Below, piece after piece: positions 42,580-51,988 of a stretch of 64,000 nt of DNA. The translations under genes were made by a program, and so were the position numbers. The stretch spans positions 5,332,001 to 5,396,000 of the forward strand of contig CBDCWO010000006.1 in the NCBI GenBank assembly GCA_965223405.1. Reading direction: 5' to 3'. The notes beneath the pieces are model-generated. The model saw only the letters and a program-made list of their open reading frames with translations, was not told the DNA's origin and made no database searches. The DNA is from CBDCWO01 sp965223405. GTDB lineage: Bacteria > Bacteroidota > Bacteroidia > Chitinophagales > Saprospiraceae. How positions within the stretch are numbered: the first letter of the stretch is position 1; the number at the start of each line of letters is the position of its first letter.

Positions 42580-44481
42580 ATGATTTATTTACAAGACCTT
42601 GCAATTCATTTTGGTGAACGAACCCTCTTTTCTAATTTGAATTTATCCATTGGATTACAGGACAAGATTGGGCTGGTTGGTAAAAATGGATCCGGCAAAA
42701 GTACGCTCTTGAAGATCATGACCAATGAGCTGAAGCCTGATCAGGGCCATATTTCAGCTCCTTCAGGATTGAGTATTGGCTATCTTAGACAGACATTGGA
42801 CCAATCAGGTAAACAATCTATTTTACATGCCTGTCTCGAAGCATTTCCAATTTGGAAATCTTTGAAAGACGAAATGAGCAAACTAGAAACGGCGCTGGAA
42901 ACCGTGACTTCAGATGACGAGGCAATTGTCTTGAGTCAACAACTGCACGATTCTATGGAAGCCTGGAATCATCTTCAGGGTTATGAAAAAGAAATCATGG
43001 CCATCAAGCTGTTGACTGGGTTAGGGTTCCGTGAATCGGAACTTCATCATCCGATCAACACGTTAAGTGGAGGATGGTACATGAGAGTAGAACTGGCCAA
43101 GTTGTTGCTGTCCAATCCCGATGTTTTACTACTTGATGAGCCCACCAATCACCTGGATATCGATTCGATCATTTGGTTTGAAAAATATCTCTTGGACTAT
43201 CCGGGAGCAGTCCTCCTTATATCACATGATCAGGATTTTTTAGCGAATATTATTAGTCGTACCTGGGAGATTGAAAATGGTAAAATCGAGGATTATCGGG
43301 TAGGATATCGTGAGTATAAGACCCAAAAAATTGAGCGGGCTGAGATCCGTGAGGCGGCCTACCGAAATCAACAAAAAGTCATTCAACAAAAGGAAATGAT
43401 TGTCGAAAAATTTAGGGCAAAAGCAAGTAAAGCTAAATTTGCGCAATCTTTAATCAAACAATTGGACCGGATGGATCGTATAGAGCTGGATGGATTTGAT
43501 GATAAGACTTTCAAATTGGCATTTGATCCAGCACCAAGATCTGGAATCTGGGCCATCAAAGGTCAAAAAATCAATAAAAAATTCGGGAAAAAAGAAGTAT
43601 TAAGAAATATAGATATCCAGATAGAAAGAGGAGAAAGAGTGGCATTCGTCGGACAAAATGGGCAGGGTAAATCTACTTTGGTTAAAATTTTGGTCGACGC
43701 TTTGAAACCTACATCAGGAGCTGTGGAGAAGGGGCACAACGTGAAACTAGCGTATTATGCCCAAGACCAATCGGATCAGCTGGCAGGAAACAAGACCGTA
43801 TTACAAACATTGGAGGAGGCGGCTCCTGAATCCCGCAGAACACAGGTGCGAAGTGTATTGGGTGCTTTCTTGTTTAGTGGTGAAGACGTAGACAAAAAGG
43901 TGAGTGTTCTATCCGGCGGCGAACGGGCCAGGTTGGCCATGGCATGTTTAATCATGCATCCGATTAATTTGTTGATTTTGGATGAACCTACAAATCATTT
44001 GGACGTATATGCAAAAGAAGTATTAAAACAAGCTCTCATATCCTATGACGGAGCTTTGGTAGTGGTATCACATGACAGGGAGTTTTTGAGTGGTCTGACT
44101 TCAAAAACGTATGAGTTCAGGAACTATCGATTGCATGAATATTTAGGCGATGTCAATTATTTTCTGGAAAAGAGAGAGGCAAAAAACTTACGTGAGATTT
44201 CTAAATCAAACGCAACAGAGCCTACCGATAAAACTCAGAGTACCCATAAAACACTATCCTTTAAGGAGCGGAAAGACTTAAACAAGAAAATCGCGTACCT
44301 GGAACGGGATATCGAAAAAATTGAAATCCAAATCAAGGAATTAGAACAGGTGATGTCAAATCCTGACTTTTATCAACAACCTGATCATCCGGTCAAACTC
44401 GATACTTATCAGAAACTCAAAGGTGAACTAGAATCATTGATGGAAAAATGGGAGAAATACTCTGATAAACTAAGCTCGTAA
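42580..44481 (+). CDS. ABC-F family ATPase
   Basis: The 633-residue protein has two ABC domains and no membrane segment. Site 1: GKNGSGKST (about 34-42), LSGGWYMRVELAKLL, LLLDEPTNHLD. Site 2: GQNGQGKST (about 361-369), LSGGERARLAMACL, LILDEPTNHLD. The interdomain linker is rich in basic and Q residues (NQQKVIQQKEMIVEKF), and a coiled coil closes the C terminus (about 565-632). ABC-F proteins act at the ribosomal E site to rescue or regulate translation; the C-terminal coiled coil suggests an Uup-like member. A structured element separates it from the rluA-type gene. Confidence 0.93.
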   Translation: MIYLQDLAIHFGERTLFSNLNLSIGLQDKIGLVGKNGSGKSTLLKIMTNELKPDQGHISAPSGLSIGYLRQTLDQSGKQSILHACLEAFPIWKSLKDEMSKLETALETVTSDDEAIVLSQQLHDSMEAWNHLQGYEKEIMAIKLLTGLGFRESELHHPINTLSGGWYMRVELAKLLLSNPDVLLLDEPTNHLDIDSIIWFEKYLLDYPGAVLLISHDQDFLANIISRTWEIENGKIEDYRVGYREYKTQKIERAEIREAAYRNQQKVIQQKEMIVEKFRAKASKAKFAQSLIKQLDRMDRIELDGFDDKTFKLAFDPAPRSGIWAIKGQKINKKFGKKEVLRNIDIQIERGERVAFVGQNGQGKSTLVKILVDALKPTSGAVEKGHNVKLAYYAQDQSDQLAGNKTVLQTLEEAAPESRRTQVRSVLGAFLFSGEDVDKKVSVLSGGERARLAMACLIMHPINLLILDEPTNHLDVYAKEVLKQALISYDGALVVVSHDREFLSGLTSKTYEFRNYRLHEYLGDVNYFLEKREAKNLREISKSNATEPTDKTQSTHKTLSFKERKDLNKKIAYLERDIEKIEIQIKELEQVMSNPDFYQQPDHPVKLDTYQKLKGELESLMEKWEKYSDKLSS

Positions 44482-44595
44482 AAAGTACCTGAAGTTCTAC
44501 GTATCCGGAAAACTGTCGCTCCCTTGAAAAAACTAGATCAAAACAGATAACATTTAGGTTCCCACTTCCAATTTACGGTAAGTGATGGAGATCTG

Positions 44596-45276
44596 TTATG
44601 AAGAAAATTTTGAAATCAACCGGATCACCTCTTTATTTACTGAATCTATTGCCAAAGGAATATTCCATTCCTCTCGGTTTCTTGGCACTACGTGATTTGA
44701 AATTGCTCGCAGGGAAATAAAATCGATATTCTCAGTTAGGCATGCATAAAAAAATGAGGCTCCCTCCATGCTTTCTATGTCTGCATCATACTTCTTTTTT
44801 AGTCGATTGATCGAATCCCGGGTGCCAGGAATTTGACTTACCGTAAGCCCTTTGGCCTGTGGGAGATTGGTGTGATATGTTTGGTCCTCAGGAACTAATA
44901 GTCTACCTGCTTTAAATGGATAAAAATCAGGACTATGTAATCTTAAATCAAAAATATCCGAGAAGGATTGGTCTTGGTTTTCAACACCTAAATCACCGAA
45001 CTGCTCCTCAATAACCTGAACAACCATCCCTAGCGGATATCCTTGGTCATAGGCTCCAGCAATGCCCACATGAATGGCCAAATCGATTTGATGGATATTA
45101 AAAAACTTGGCCAATCCATGGGCGGTAAAGATCGGACCTACACCAGTAATTAAAATATGGATTTCATGGTTATCCTTTTCAAATACAGAAAATGATTTCT
45201 TTTGAAATTGACTTTCAAGATGCTGAATGGATGGGGCCAATTCAAAAGAGGTGGCTGCGGTGAGAAGGATTTTCAT
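44596..45276 (-). CDS. mqnB: Futalosine hydrolase MqnB
   Basis: The 226-residue nucleosidase removes hypoxanthine from futalosine in menaquinone synthesis. It belongs to the MTAN/PNP fold: ILLTAATSFELAP at the start, ILITGVGPIFTAHGLAKFF, HVGIAGAYDQGYPLG, and IESMEGASFFYACL with the purine-site glutamate. The early TAATSFE and GVGP features fit MqnB better than MTA/SAH nucleosidase, and mqnD 3 kb away supports it. It starts 6 bp after the outer membrane protein gene. Confidence 0.88.
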   Translation of the reverse strand: MKILLTAATSFELAPSIQHLESQFQKKSFSVFEKDNHEIHILITGVGPIFTAHGLAKFFNIHQIDLAIHVGIAGAYDQGYPLGMVVQVIEEQFGDLGVENQDQSFSDIFDLRLHSPDFYPFKAGRLLVPEDQTYHTNLPQAKGLTVSQIPGTRDSINRLKKKYDADIESMEGASFFYACLTENIDFISLRAISNHVVPRNREEWNIPLAIDSVNKEVIRLISKFSS

Positions 45277-45282
45277 ATTCTA

Positions 45283-46155
45283 TCATTTTAAATCTATGGT
45301 CACACCGGCAGAAGGGCTTAACCCCAGTGCTTGATGAAATTGGGCAGCCACTTGAATGGATAATTTGTCAACGATGCGAATGGAAGTCCCAAAACCGCCG
45401 ATAAATGGGTTGTTCCTGACTCCAAATGTTAATGAAATTGAAGGATGTATTTTATATTCCAAACCACCATGAAGCTGCCATCCGGCCGGTTCGATCCAAT
45501 TCACCTGCGAATAAAATGATAAAAAATCAGTGGGACTGTAAGCAACACCAAGTTTTTGCACCATGGTCAAAGAATTGGCCAAATCCAAATTTCCGGTATG
45601 GTGTATAAAAACACTGTATCCGGTTTTTACCTGCTTAGATATGCTCCACAAGATTCCTGCATCCAGGGCAGTAGTGAGCTGATGACCATACTCTTTAATC
45701 CGAAATTGCAATAAATTGAGTCCTGCTCCTAAAGCGATATTTTCCCCTAAAGGTCGACTGTAAAGAAATGATAAAAAGGAGTCTGTCTGATCCTGATCAC
45801 CGAATCTACCGGCCATTAAACCTATATGATGTTGTGCAAATTGAGTGGTAGCTGCGATGTGATGATAAAATAATCCGGGTATTCCATAGAGATTGGTTGT
45901 CGAGAAAGCTAATTGTGGATTTTGACTGGAGGTGATGGCCGCCGGATTTCCTCCCATACCTAGAATTCCTTCGACCGGCGCATCAACCCCACCGAGGCCA
46001 AAGACATGAGTATTATTGATAAAGGTTTTACTCCATTGTGCACAAATGGTCCCAGGAATACAACCTGACAAATAGAATCCTAATATGTAGATTAGAAATT
46101 TCTTCAATTTATTAAGTTGTTGGCTAAATTTGAGGTGCTCAAAATACAAATTCAT
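45283..46155 (-). CDS. Predicted outer membrane beta-barrel protein, PorV/UPF0164-like
   Basis: The 290-residue protein has an N-terminal signal sequence (hydrophobic FLIYILGFYLSGCIPGTICAQ, residues 20-40) and a mature part of alternating strands ending in an aromatic/hydrophobic segment. GMGGNPAAITSSQNPQLAFS resembles the start of PorV-type or FadL-like barrels of Bacteroidota. An LSGC string could be read as a lipobox, but cleavage after ICA is also plausible. It is upstream of mqnB with a 6-bp gap. Function is unknown. Confidence 0.7.
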   Translation of the reverse strand: MNLYFEHLKFSQQLNKLKKFLIYILGFYLSGCIPGTICAQWSKTFINNTHVFGLGGVDAPVEGILGMGGNPAAITSSQNPQLAFSTTNLYGIPGLFYHHIAATTQFAQHHIGLMAGRFGDQDQTDSFLSFLYSRPLGENIALGAGLNLLQFRIKEYGHQLTTALDAGILWSISKQVKTGYSVFIHHTGNLDLANSLTMVQKLGVAYSPTDFLSFYSQVNWIEPAGWQLHGGLEYKIHPSISLTFGVRNNPFIGGFGTSIRIVDKLSIQVAAQFHQALGLSPSAGVTIDLK

Positions 46156-46205
46156 AATTTTATCTGGTTAGATTACCGTTATATTCAATATTATAAATTC
46201 TTCAA

Positions 46206-47105
46206 TTGGCAAAATTTAGATCCAATCATTCTAGAAGAACTGGCTCACTTGGTCTGATTCGTTTTATTTTGTTCATTCCGGTTGCTGCTGTGCTATTGAT
46301 TTATGGGTACCAATGGATAGAGAGGAATTTGGTGTCTCCTGACTCTGGGACTGAAATGACCAATCTGCCAGACAGTCTGAGATTTTATATTCCCGTTTCC
46401 CAAGGTACGGATCAATTGATTCATCATCGTTTTTTTTCATTAGGGTATTCAGAAGCTCATGAGCAACCCAGCTGGGTAGCTTATACCCTAACCAGGGATC
46501 AGTTGAATATGAAAAAATATCCTCGGCCAGATAATTTTCGCCCGGATTATGCGGTACGTACTCGATCAGCTTTCCATCGGGATTATACCGGATCCGGGTA
46601 TACTCGTGGACATTTGGTGCCGGCTGCGGACATGTCATTTGATTCCATTGCTTTGGAAGAAACCTTCTACATGAGTAATATCAGTCCTCAAACCAGATCA
46701 TTCAATAATGGCGTATGGCGGGAATTGGAAGAAGGCACTCGGGATTGGGTCTGGAAATTTGGAAAATTATACATTGTCACCGGACCAATACTTTCTAATG
46801 TTTTGGGGACCCTGGGTAAGAATAAGGTCTCGGTACCTCAATCATTTTACAAAGTGATTCTGGATCTGGAGGATCCGGAAGTCAAAGGGATTGGATTTGT
46901 AATACCCAATCGGTTGGTCAATGAACCCTTGTCCAATTTTGTTCACTCCATCGATCGGGTGGAAGAAATTACCCAAATCGACTTTTTCCCGGAATTGATG
47001 CATGGACAGCTGGAAGAAAGGGTGGAGCAAACTGTGGATATTGAATTGTGGCCAATCAACCTAAGCAGATACGCAAAGAGGATCAATGAATGGAATTATC
47101 GCTGA
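46206..47105 (+). CDS. Membrane-anchored DNA/RNA non-specific endonuclease
   Basis: The 299-residue protein has one N-terminal membrane segment (IRFILFIPVAAVLLIYGYQW, about 18-38) and a His-Me-finger nuclease domain. The catalytic motif reads TRGHLVPAADM (about 137-147), with the metal-binding asparagine in MSNISPQTRSFNNGVWRELE. The start appears to be TTG at 46206: a stop codon lies 12 bases upstream in frame and the next ATG would remove the membrane segment. Tethering suggests nuclease activity outside the cytoplasmic membrane, for example nutrient scavenging. It is divergent from the outer membrane protein gene. Confidence 0.88.
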   Translation: MAKFRSNHSRRTGSLGLIRFILFIPVAAVLLIYGYQWIERNLVSPDSGTEMTNLPDSLRFYIPVSQGTDQLIHHRFFSLGYSEAHEQPSWVAYTLTRDQLNMKKYPRPDNFRPDYAVRTRSAFHRDYTGSGYTRGHLVPAADMSFDSIALEETFYMSNISPQTRSFNNGVWRELEEGTRDWVWKFGKLYIVTGPILSNVLGTLGKNKVSVPQSFYKVILDLEDPEVKGIGFVIPNRLVNEPLSNFVHSIDRVEEITQIDFFPELMHGQLEERVEQTVDIELWPINLSRYAKRINEWNYR

Positions 47106-47184
47106 TGAGGTCTTTGTTTTTAGGATTACATGAGTGAAATAGTTAATATATGTACAGGTCTGCACCGTCTATTCTACTTTTTAT

Positions 47185-47192
47185 TATTTTTG
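47185..47192 (+). promoter_or_regulatory. -7 box TATTTTTG for the HerA-like gene
   Basis: Exact TAnnTTTG match 23 bases before the ATG, giving a leader of about 16 nt. No -33 TTG at the usual distance. Confidence 0.4.
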
Positions 47193-47214
47193 ATATTCAA
47201 TTCAGAAAGTAATT

Positions 47215-48777
47215 ATGGAGTTAAAGGACAAATTTTCACAGGAAATTTTAGAGGGTTATGCATTTGAAAAAGCCTCGATCATACTGGGAGGAGCGATGTT
47301 TGATAAACATTGCCTCAAGGAGCACTTTATCCGAATTCCACTAAAAACCTTAAATCGACACGGATTGATCTCCGGGGCTACCGGAACAGGGAAAACCAAA
47401 ACATTGCAGATTTTAGCAGAACAAATGTCTTCCAAAGGAATTCCGGTCTTGTTGATGGATGTTAAAGGTGATTTAAGCGGAATTGCGGTACCTAGTGATG
47501 GGCACCCGAAAATTGATGAAAGGCACGAGTCCATAGGACTTCCATTTATCCCCGATGATAGTCCAGTAGAGTTTTTGAGTTTGTCTGATGAACCGGGAGT
47601 AAGATTACGGGCTACGGTATCGGAATTTGGTCCGGTGTTGTTTTCTAAGATCTTAGATCTGAATGAAACTCAGGAAAGCATTGTTAGTATCTTGTTTAAA
47701 TATTGCGATGATCATAATTTGCCTCTGTTGGATTTGAAGGATATGAAGAAAATTCTTCAATTCACTACTAATGAAGGCAAAGCGGCAATTGAGGAGGAGT
47801 ACGGCAGAATATCCAGCAGGTCGGTAGGGACTATCATGAGGAAGATCATAGAATTGGAACAGCAGGGTGCGGAAAGATTTTTTGGAGAACGCTCATTCGA
47901 TGTAGATGATCTGGTCCAGGTCAATGAAGATGGGAAGGGCAATATCTCGATCTTACGACTTACAGATATTCAGGACAAACCGAAGTTATTCTCTACGTTT
48001 ATGTTGCAGGTATTGGCAGAAATTTATTCCTCATTCCCAGAAGAGGGAGATTTGGAAAAGCCGAGATTGGTGATATTTATCGATGAAGCTCATTTAGTAT
48101 TTAAAGAGGCTTCCAAAGTACTATTAAACCAAATCGAAACGATTATTAAGCTGATCAGGTCTAAAGGAATCGGTATTTATTTCGTGACACAAAACCCAAC
48201 TGACATTCCTAACGATGTGTTGTCTCAGCTCGGATTGAAGATCCAGCATGCATTAAGAGCTTTTACGGCCAGAGATCGCAAAGCGATCAAGTTGGTAGCC
48301 GAAAATTATCCGCTGACGGATTATTATGAAATATCCAAATTGTTAAACGAGTTGGGGATTGGAGAAGCTTTGGTAACCGCCCTGAATGAAAAGGGAATTC
48401 CGACTCCATTGGTACACGTTCTACTTAGGGCACCTCAGTCTCGCATGGATATATTGACTCAGAAAGAAATCGATGTTATTATTGATCGTTCTCGGTTAAT
48501 ACCTAAATACAACCAGGAGATAGACCGGGAAAGTGCCTATGAAATTCTTAATGAGAAAATTGAACGATTTAAGGACGCTGAACATCAGGAGGAATTGAGA
48601 AGACAGCACAATTCACCCCGTTCACGGAGGAGAGAGAAATCGACTTTCGAAAAAGTTTTCAATAGCACTACTACCAGGCAAATAGGCAGAACAGTGGCAC
48701 GAGAATTAACCAGAGGATTACTTGGGGTGTTGGGAGTCAAAACCTCCAAACGGAGAAGAAAATCATCATGGTTTTAA
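47215..48777 (+). CDS. HerA-like (DUF853) helicase/ATPase
   Basis: The 520-residue ATPase has Walker A SGATGTGKT (about 53-61), a following LLMDVKGDLSGIA, Walker B LVIFIDEAHLVF (about 286-297) and the arginine-finger region FVTQNPTDIPNDVLSQLGLKIQHALRAFTARD. This is the DUF853 group of HerA/FtsK-like ATPases. The C-terminal 60 residues are very basic (RRREKSTFEKVF, KRRRKSSW), which suggests nucleic acid binding. No NurA nuclease gene is adjacent, so a role in DNA end processing is only a possibility. Confidence 0.9.
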   Translation: MELKDKFSQEILEGYAFEKASIILGGAMFDKHCLKEHFIRIPLKTLNRHGLISGATGTGKTKTLQILAEQMSSKGIPVLLMDVKGDLSGIAVPSDGHPKIDERHESIGLPFIPDDSPVEFLSLSDEPGVRLRATVSEFGPVLFSKILDLNETQESIVSILFKYCDDHNLPLLDLKDMKKILQFTTNEGKAAIEEEYGRISSRSVGTIMRKIIELEQQGAERFFGERSFDVDDLVQVNEDGKGNISILRLTDIQDKPKLFSTFMLQVLAEIYSSFPEEGDLEKPRLVIFIDEAHLVFKEASKVLLNQIETIIKLIRSKGIGIYFVTQNPTDIPNDVLSQLGLKIQHALRAFTARDRKAIKLVAENYPLTDYYEISKLLNELGIGEALVTALNEKGIPTPLVHVLLRAPQSRMDILTQKEIDVIIDRSRLIPKYNQEIDRESAYEILNEKIERFKDAEHQEELRRQHNSPRSRRREKSTFEKVFNSTTTRQIGRTVARELTRGLLGVLGVKTSKRRRKSSWF

Positions 48778-48817
48778 GTGAGATCTACGGGTTAATTAAT
48801 TAATTACTGTGAAAAGA

Positions 48818-49396
48818 CTAATTTTTGCCTTTTACCTGAGTGGTGTTTAGGCTTTTTTCTTTGTACTTCTCATACCAATTGGCGAATGTTCGCCACGGAG
48901 TTTTTTTGTAATGATCGCCAGCGTAGTAGTGTAAAACAGGTTCTAGTTTTTCAGGCCCAATATAGCTCGATAAGGGTTGTATAATCTTAAAGTCCTCATC
49001 AATGAATACCAGGGTAGGAAAAAGCAATCTCCCTAAAGTGATTTCAAAGGCAAGTTCATTGTAACGACCTTTGGCTTTAGGTCGATACGTTCTGCCGTTG
49101 ACTTCGATATGTTCGGATGATTCGGCATTGAAATAAATGGGATAAAAATTGGTATTAATATAGTTCCTGATTGCTGAATCACGGAACGTGAGATATTTCA
49201 TTTTTTTACAGGCCTCACACCAGGGCGTATAAACAAAAACCAATATTTTCTTTTTCTCCAGTTCGAATTTTTCATCCACTTCTTCCCATGTCATCCAATC
49301 AATATCTTTATCCTGGCTATATGAGATTCCATTTATCCATCCAAAACCAATACATATACTCAAAATCCTGACAAGAAACAATTTCTTGATATTCAT
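48818..49396 (-). CDS. Secreted thioredoxin-fold protein
   Basis: The 192-residue protein has a signal peptide (MNIKKLFLVRILSICIGFGWINGISYSQ) and a thioredoxin-like domain with redox motif CEAC in VYTPWCEACKKM (about 58-69) and a cis-proline site near LLFPTLVFID. The motif and export suggest a periplasmic disulfide reductase or heme/protein thiol handling, which could serve cytochrome c maturation. No partner gene is adjacent. Substrate unknown. Confidence 0.85.
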   Translation of the reverse strand: MNIKKLFLVRILSICIGFGWINGISYSQDKDIDWMTWEEVDEKFELEKKKILVFVYTPWCEACKKMKYLTFRDSAIRNYINTNFYPIYFNAESSEHIEVNGRTYRPKAKGRYNELAFEITLGRLLFPTLVFIDEDFKIIQPLSSYIGPEKLEPVLHYYAGDHYKKTPWRTFANWYEKYKEKSLNTTQVKGKN

Positions 49397-49550
49397 ACTA
49401 TGGCTTACACAATTTTCAAAAACAAATTAACAACAATGGAACAACATTTTCAAAAGTTAAGTAGATCCCTACGTCACATTTAAAAAAACTTTAACGCTTT
49501 GATGGGGATTGGATCAATAAATATCCTGAATTGACTTTTGGTTAATGAAA

Positions 49551-50585
49551 TTAGGACTGATAGCGATAAACCATATCGTTCTCCCAGGAAAACATCAATT
49601 CTCCTTTTTGTGGAATTTTAGGTGCCGGGATACCTTTTTTCAATATCATCTCTTGATTGATGGTTACCCAGGCTTCATCCCATAGCCCATGGGTGATGAA
49701 AGTAGATAAAGTCTGACTTCCACCTTCGATTAGGAGTACGTTAATATTTAAATGAAATAGATGATTTAGGATTTGTTCAGGAACAGACTTATCAAAATCG
49801 ATTTGAATATAATGGATCCATTTTGAATCTTTTACCCCTTCAGCCGTAAAAACATATGTTCTGATTTGATCTGTAAGCAGGTGATGAGTTTTTGGAACCT
49901 TGAGGTTTTTGTCAATCACGATGCGAATTGGATCTTTACCATAAAATAACCGGTTGGTAAGTTGTGGGTTATCCAGGATAGCGGTATTGGTTCCTACCAG
50001 AATGGCATCAATGTCTTTGCGCCATTTGTGTGTGAATATTTTACTGATGCGGTTGCTGATCCATACTTGCCGCCCAGGTAATCCGATATATCCATCGCTA
50101 GTTTGTGCCCATTTTAGGATAATATAGGGCCGGTTATTTTTCATGCGTTTCATAAATGGAGCAATCAATTCCTCACCTTCTTTACGGAGAATATTTTCAA
50201 TTACATGTATTCCTGCTGACCTTAATTTTGCGATACTTTTACCGGAAACCAAAGGATTTGGATCCTGGCAACTGATTACCACGTTACGAATAGGGGAGTG
50301 GATTATGGCATCCACGCAAGGTGGATTATAGCCCTGATGAAAGCAAGGTTCCAAAGAAACATACAAAGTACTCCTTTCCGGCCATTTGTAGGAGTTTGGT
50401 ACATTTTCGATGGCACATATTTCTGCATGCTTAAGTTGGAATCCGGGATGAAATCCTTCTGAGATGACTTGATCCGAGTTTGCGATCAAGCTTCCAACCA
50501 TCGGATTGGGTGAAGTGAGTCCTTCGGCACGACGAGCCAGGTCAAAACATCGTTTCATCAATAGCTCGTGTAATGCTTGATTCAT
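49551..50585 (-). CDS. ribD: Bifunctional riboflavin biosynthesis deaminase/reductase RibD
   Basis: The 344-residue enzyme performs the deaminase and reductase steps that follow GTP cyclohydrolase II in riboflavin synthesis. The N-terminal deaminase domain has zinc ligands H53 (HAEICAIE, with E55), C81 and C90 (LEPCFHQGYNPPC). The C-terminal RibD_C reductase domain shows PYIILKWAQTSDGYIG, DAILVGTNTAILDNPQLTNR and VLLIEGGSQTLSTFI. It starts 4 bp after sucC ends and is probably co-transcribed with it. Confidence 0.94.
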   Translation of the reverse strand: MNQALHELLMKRCFDLARRAEGLTSPNPMVGSLIANSDQVISEGFHPGFQLKHAEICAIENVPNSYKWPERSTLYVSLEPCFHQGYNPPCVDAIIHSPIRNVVISCQDPNPLVSGKSIAKLRSAGIHVIENILRKEGEELIAPFMKRMKNNRPYIILKWAQTSDGYIGLPGRQVWISNRISKIFTHKWRKDIDAILVGTNTAILDNPQLTNRLFYGKDPIRIVIDKNLKVPKTHHLLTDQIRTYVFTAEGVKDSKWIHYIQIDFDKSVPEQILNHLFHLNINVLLIEGGSQTLSTFITHGLWDEAWVTINQEMILKKGIPAPKIPQKGELMFSWENDMVYRYQS

Positions 50586-50589
50586 TTCA

Positions 50590-51792
50590 TTATTCGATTG
50601 CTGATTGGACCAGTTCCGCTGCTTCTTTCAATAAAATCGCAGATTTTACTTCCAGGCCGGATTTGTCAATGATTTCCTTAGCCAGTTCGACGTTGGTGCC
50701 TTGAAGCCTGACAATAATGGGTACATCAATATTTTCAATATTTTGATAGGCTTGAACCACACCGGTTGCCACCCGGTCACACCTGACAATACCTCCAAAA
50801 ATATTGATCAGGATAGCCTTTACATTGGGATCTTGCAGTATAATTCGGAATGCTTTTTCTACCCGCTCAGCATTGGCTGTTCCTCCTACATCCAGGAAAT
50901 TAGCTGGTTCTCCACCTGATAGCTTGATGATGTCCATCGTAGCCATGGCCAGCCCTGCTCCATTCACCATACAACCGACATTACCGTCCAGATTTACATA
51001 ATTTAGCCCAAACTCTTTTGCCTCTACCTCTACCGGGTCTTCTTCATCAAGGTCCCTCCATGCTTCCAGATCTTTGTGCCTGAACAGTGCGCTGTCATCC
51101 AGAGTTACTTTACAGTCTACTGCTAAAATGTGGTCCTCTCCGGTTTTGAGACATGGATTGATTTCTATCAAGTTTGCATCGGACTGTTGATAGGCACGGT
51201 AGAGTGAACTTATAAATCTGACCATTTCCTTAAATGCCTGACCACTCAAGCCTAGGTTAAACGCTATTTTTCTGGCTTGGAATGGCTGAATTCCCAATGC
51301 TGGATTAACATGTTCTTTAAAAACGAGATGAGGAGTTTGTTCTGCAACTTCCTCAATATTCATTCCTCCCTCAGTTGAATAGATAATTACATTTTGGTTT
51401 TTCTCCCGATCTAGGAGCACCGAAATATAATACTCTTTACATGATTCAAAAGTAGGTACATAGCTATCTTCAGCGATAAGGACTTTACGTACTTTTTTAC
51501 CTGGTCCGTTCAAACCTCCCGGAGTTTGGGGTGTTTTTAACATCATTCCCAGAATGCTTCCTGCCGCTTCCCTGACTTCATTTTCGTTTTTGGCGAGCTT
51601 AATTCCACCTCCTTTACCCCTTCCTCCTGCATGAATTTGTGCTTTTACAACACACACAGGCGATCCGCTTTTTGCAGAAACTTGTTGATAAGCTGTCAAG
51701 GCTTCTTCGACAGTACTTACCAGAATTCCTTCTTGGATACTGACACCAAACGTTTTGAGTAATTCCTTGCCTTGATATTCATGTAAATTCAT
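50590..51792 (-). CDS. sucC: Succinyl-CoA synthetase beta subunit
   Basis: The 400-residue ATP-grasp protein forms the nucleotide-binding half of succinyl-CoA synthetase in the TCA cycle. It begins MNLHEYQGKELLKTFGV and shows VVKAQIHAGGRGKGGGIKLA, LIEINPCLKTGEDHILAVDCKV, and a C-terminal CoA-ligase part with NGAGLAMATMDIIKLSGG and ANFLDVGGTA. Length matches the family (about 390-400). sucD is not in the window. ribD follows 4 bp after the stop. Confidence 0.96.
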   Translation of the reverse strand: MNLHEYQGKELLKTFGVSIQEGILVSTVEEALTAYQQVSAKSGSPVCVVKAQIHAGGRGKGGGIKLAKNENEVREAAGSILGMMLKTPQTPGGLNGPGKKVRKVLIAEDSYVPTFESCKEYYISVLLDREKNQNVIIYSTEGGMNIEEVAEQTPHLVFKEHVNPALGIQPFQARKIAFNLGLSGQAFKEMVRFISSLYRAYQQSDANLIEINPCLKTGEDHILAVDCKVTLDDSALFRHKDLEAWRDLDEEDPVEVEAKEFGLNYVNLDGNVGCMVNGAGLAMATMDIIKLSGGEPANFLDVGGTANAERVEKAFRIILQDPNVKAILINIFGGIVRCDRVATGVVQAYQNIENIDVPIIVRLQGTNVELAKEIIDKSGLEVKSAILLKEAAELVQSAIE

Positions 51793-51816
51793 AAGTGTAT
51801 TTTAATTTGCAAGCCT

Positions 51817-51824
51817 CAAAGGTA
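51817..51824 (-). promoter_or_regulatory. -7 box TACCTTTG for sucC-ribD
   Basis: Exact TAnnTTTG match on the minus strand 25 bases before the sucC ATG, giving a leader of about 18 nt. No -33 TTG at the usual distance. Confidence 0.45.
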
Positions 51825-51988
51825 AAGAAAAAGGTGAAAATGAATGATTTCTTAAATCGAGAGTTCAAATATAATTTTTGGGACTTGGATGACTAGATGA
51901 TTCAGTAATAATGGAACCAATTTGAGTAAGATGAAAATCCAGAAAACTTAACCTGTGGAAAGAGAAAAAGAAACTTGCCCACGAAGTC

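Noticed and set aside
46059..46070. An LSGC string read as a lipobox in the predicted outer membrane protein.
   Set aside because: The mature sequence looks like a beta barrel, and a signal peptidase I site after ICA lies a few residues later; a lipoprotein remains possible but is not favoured.
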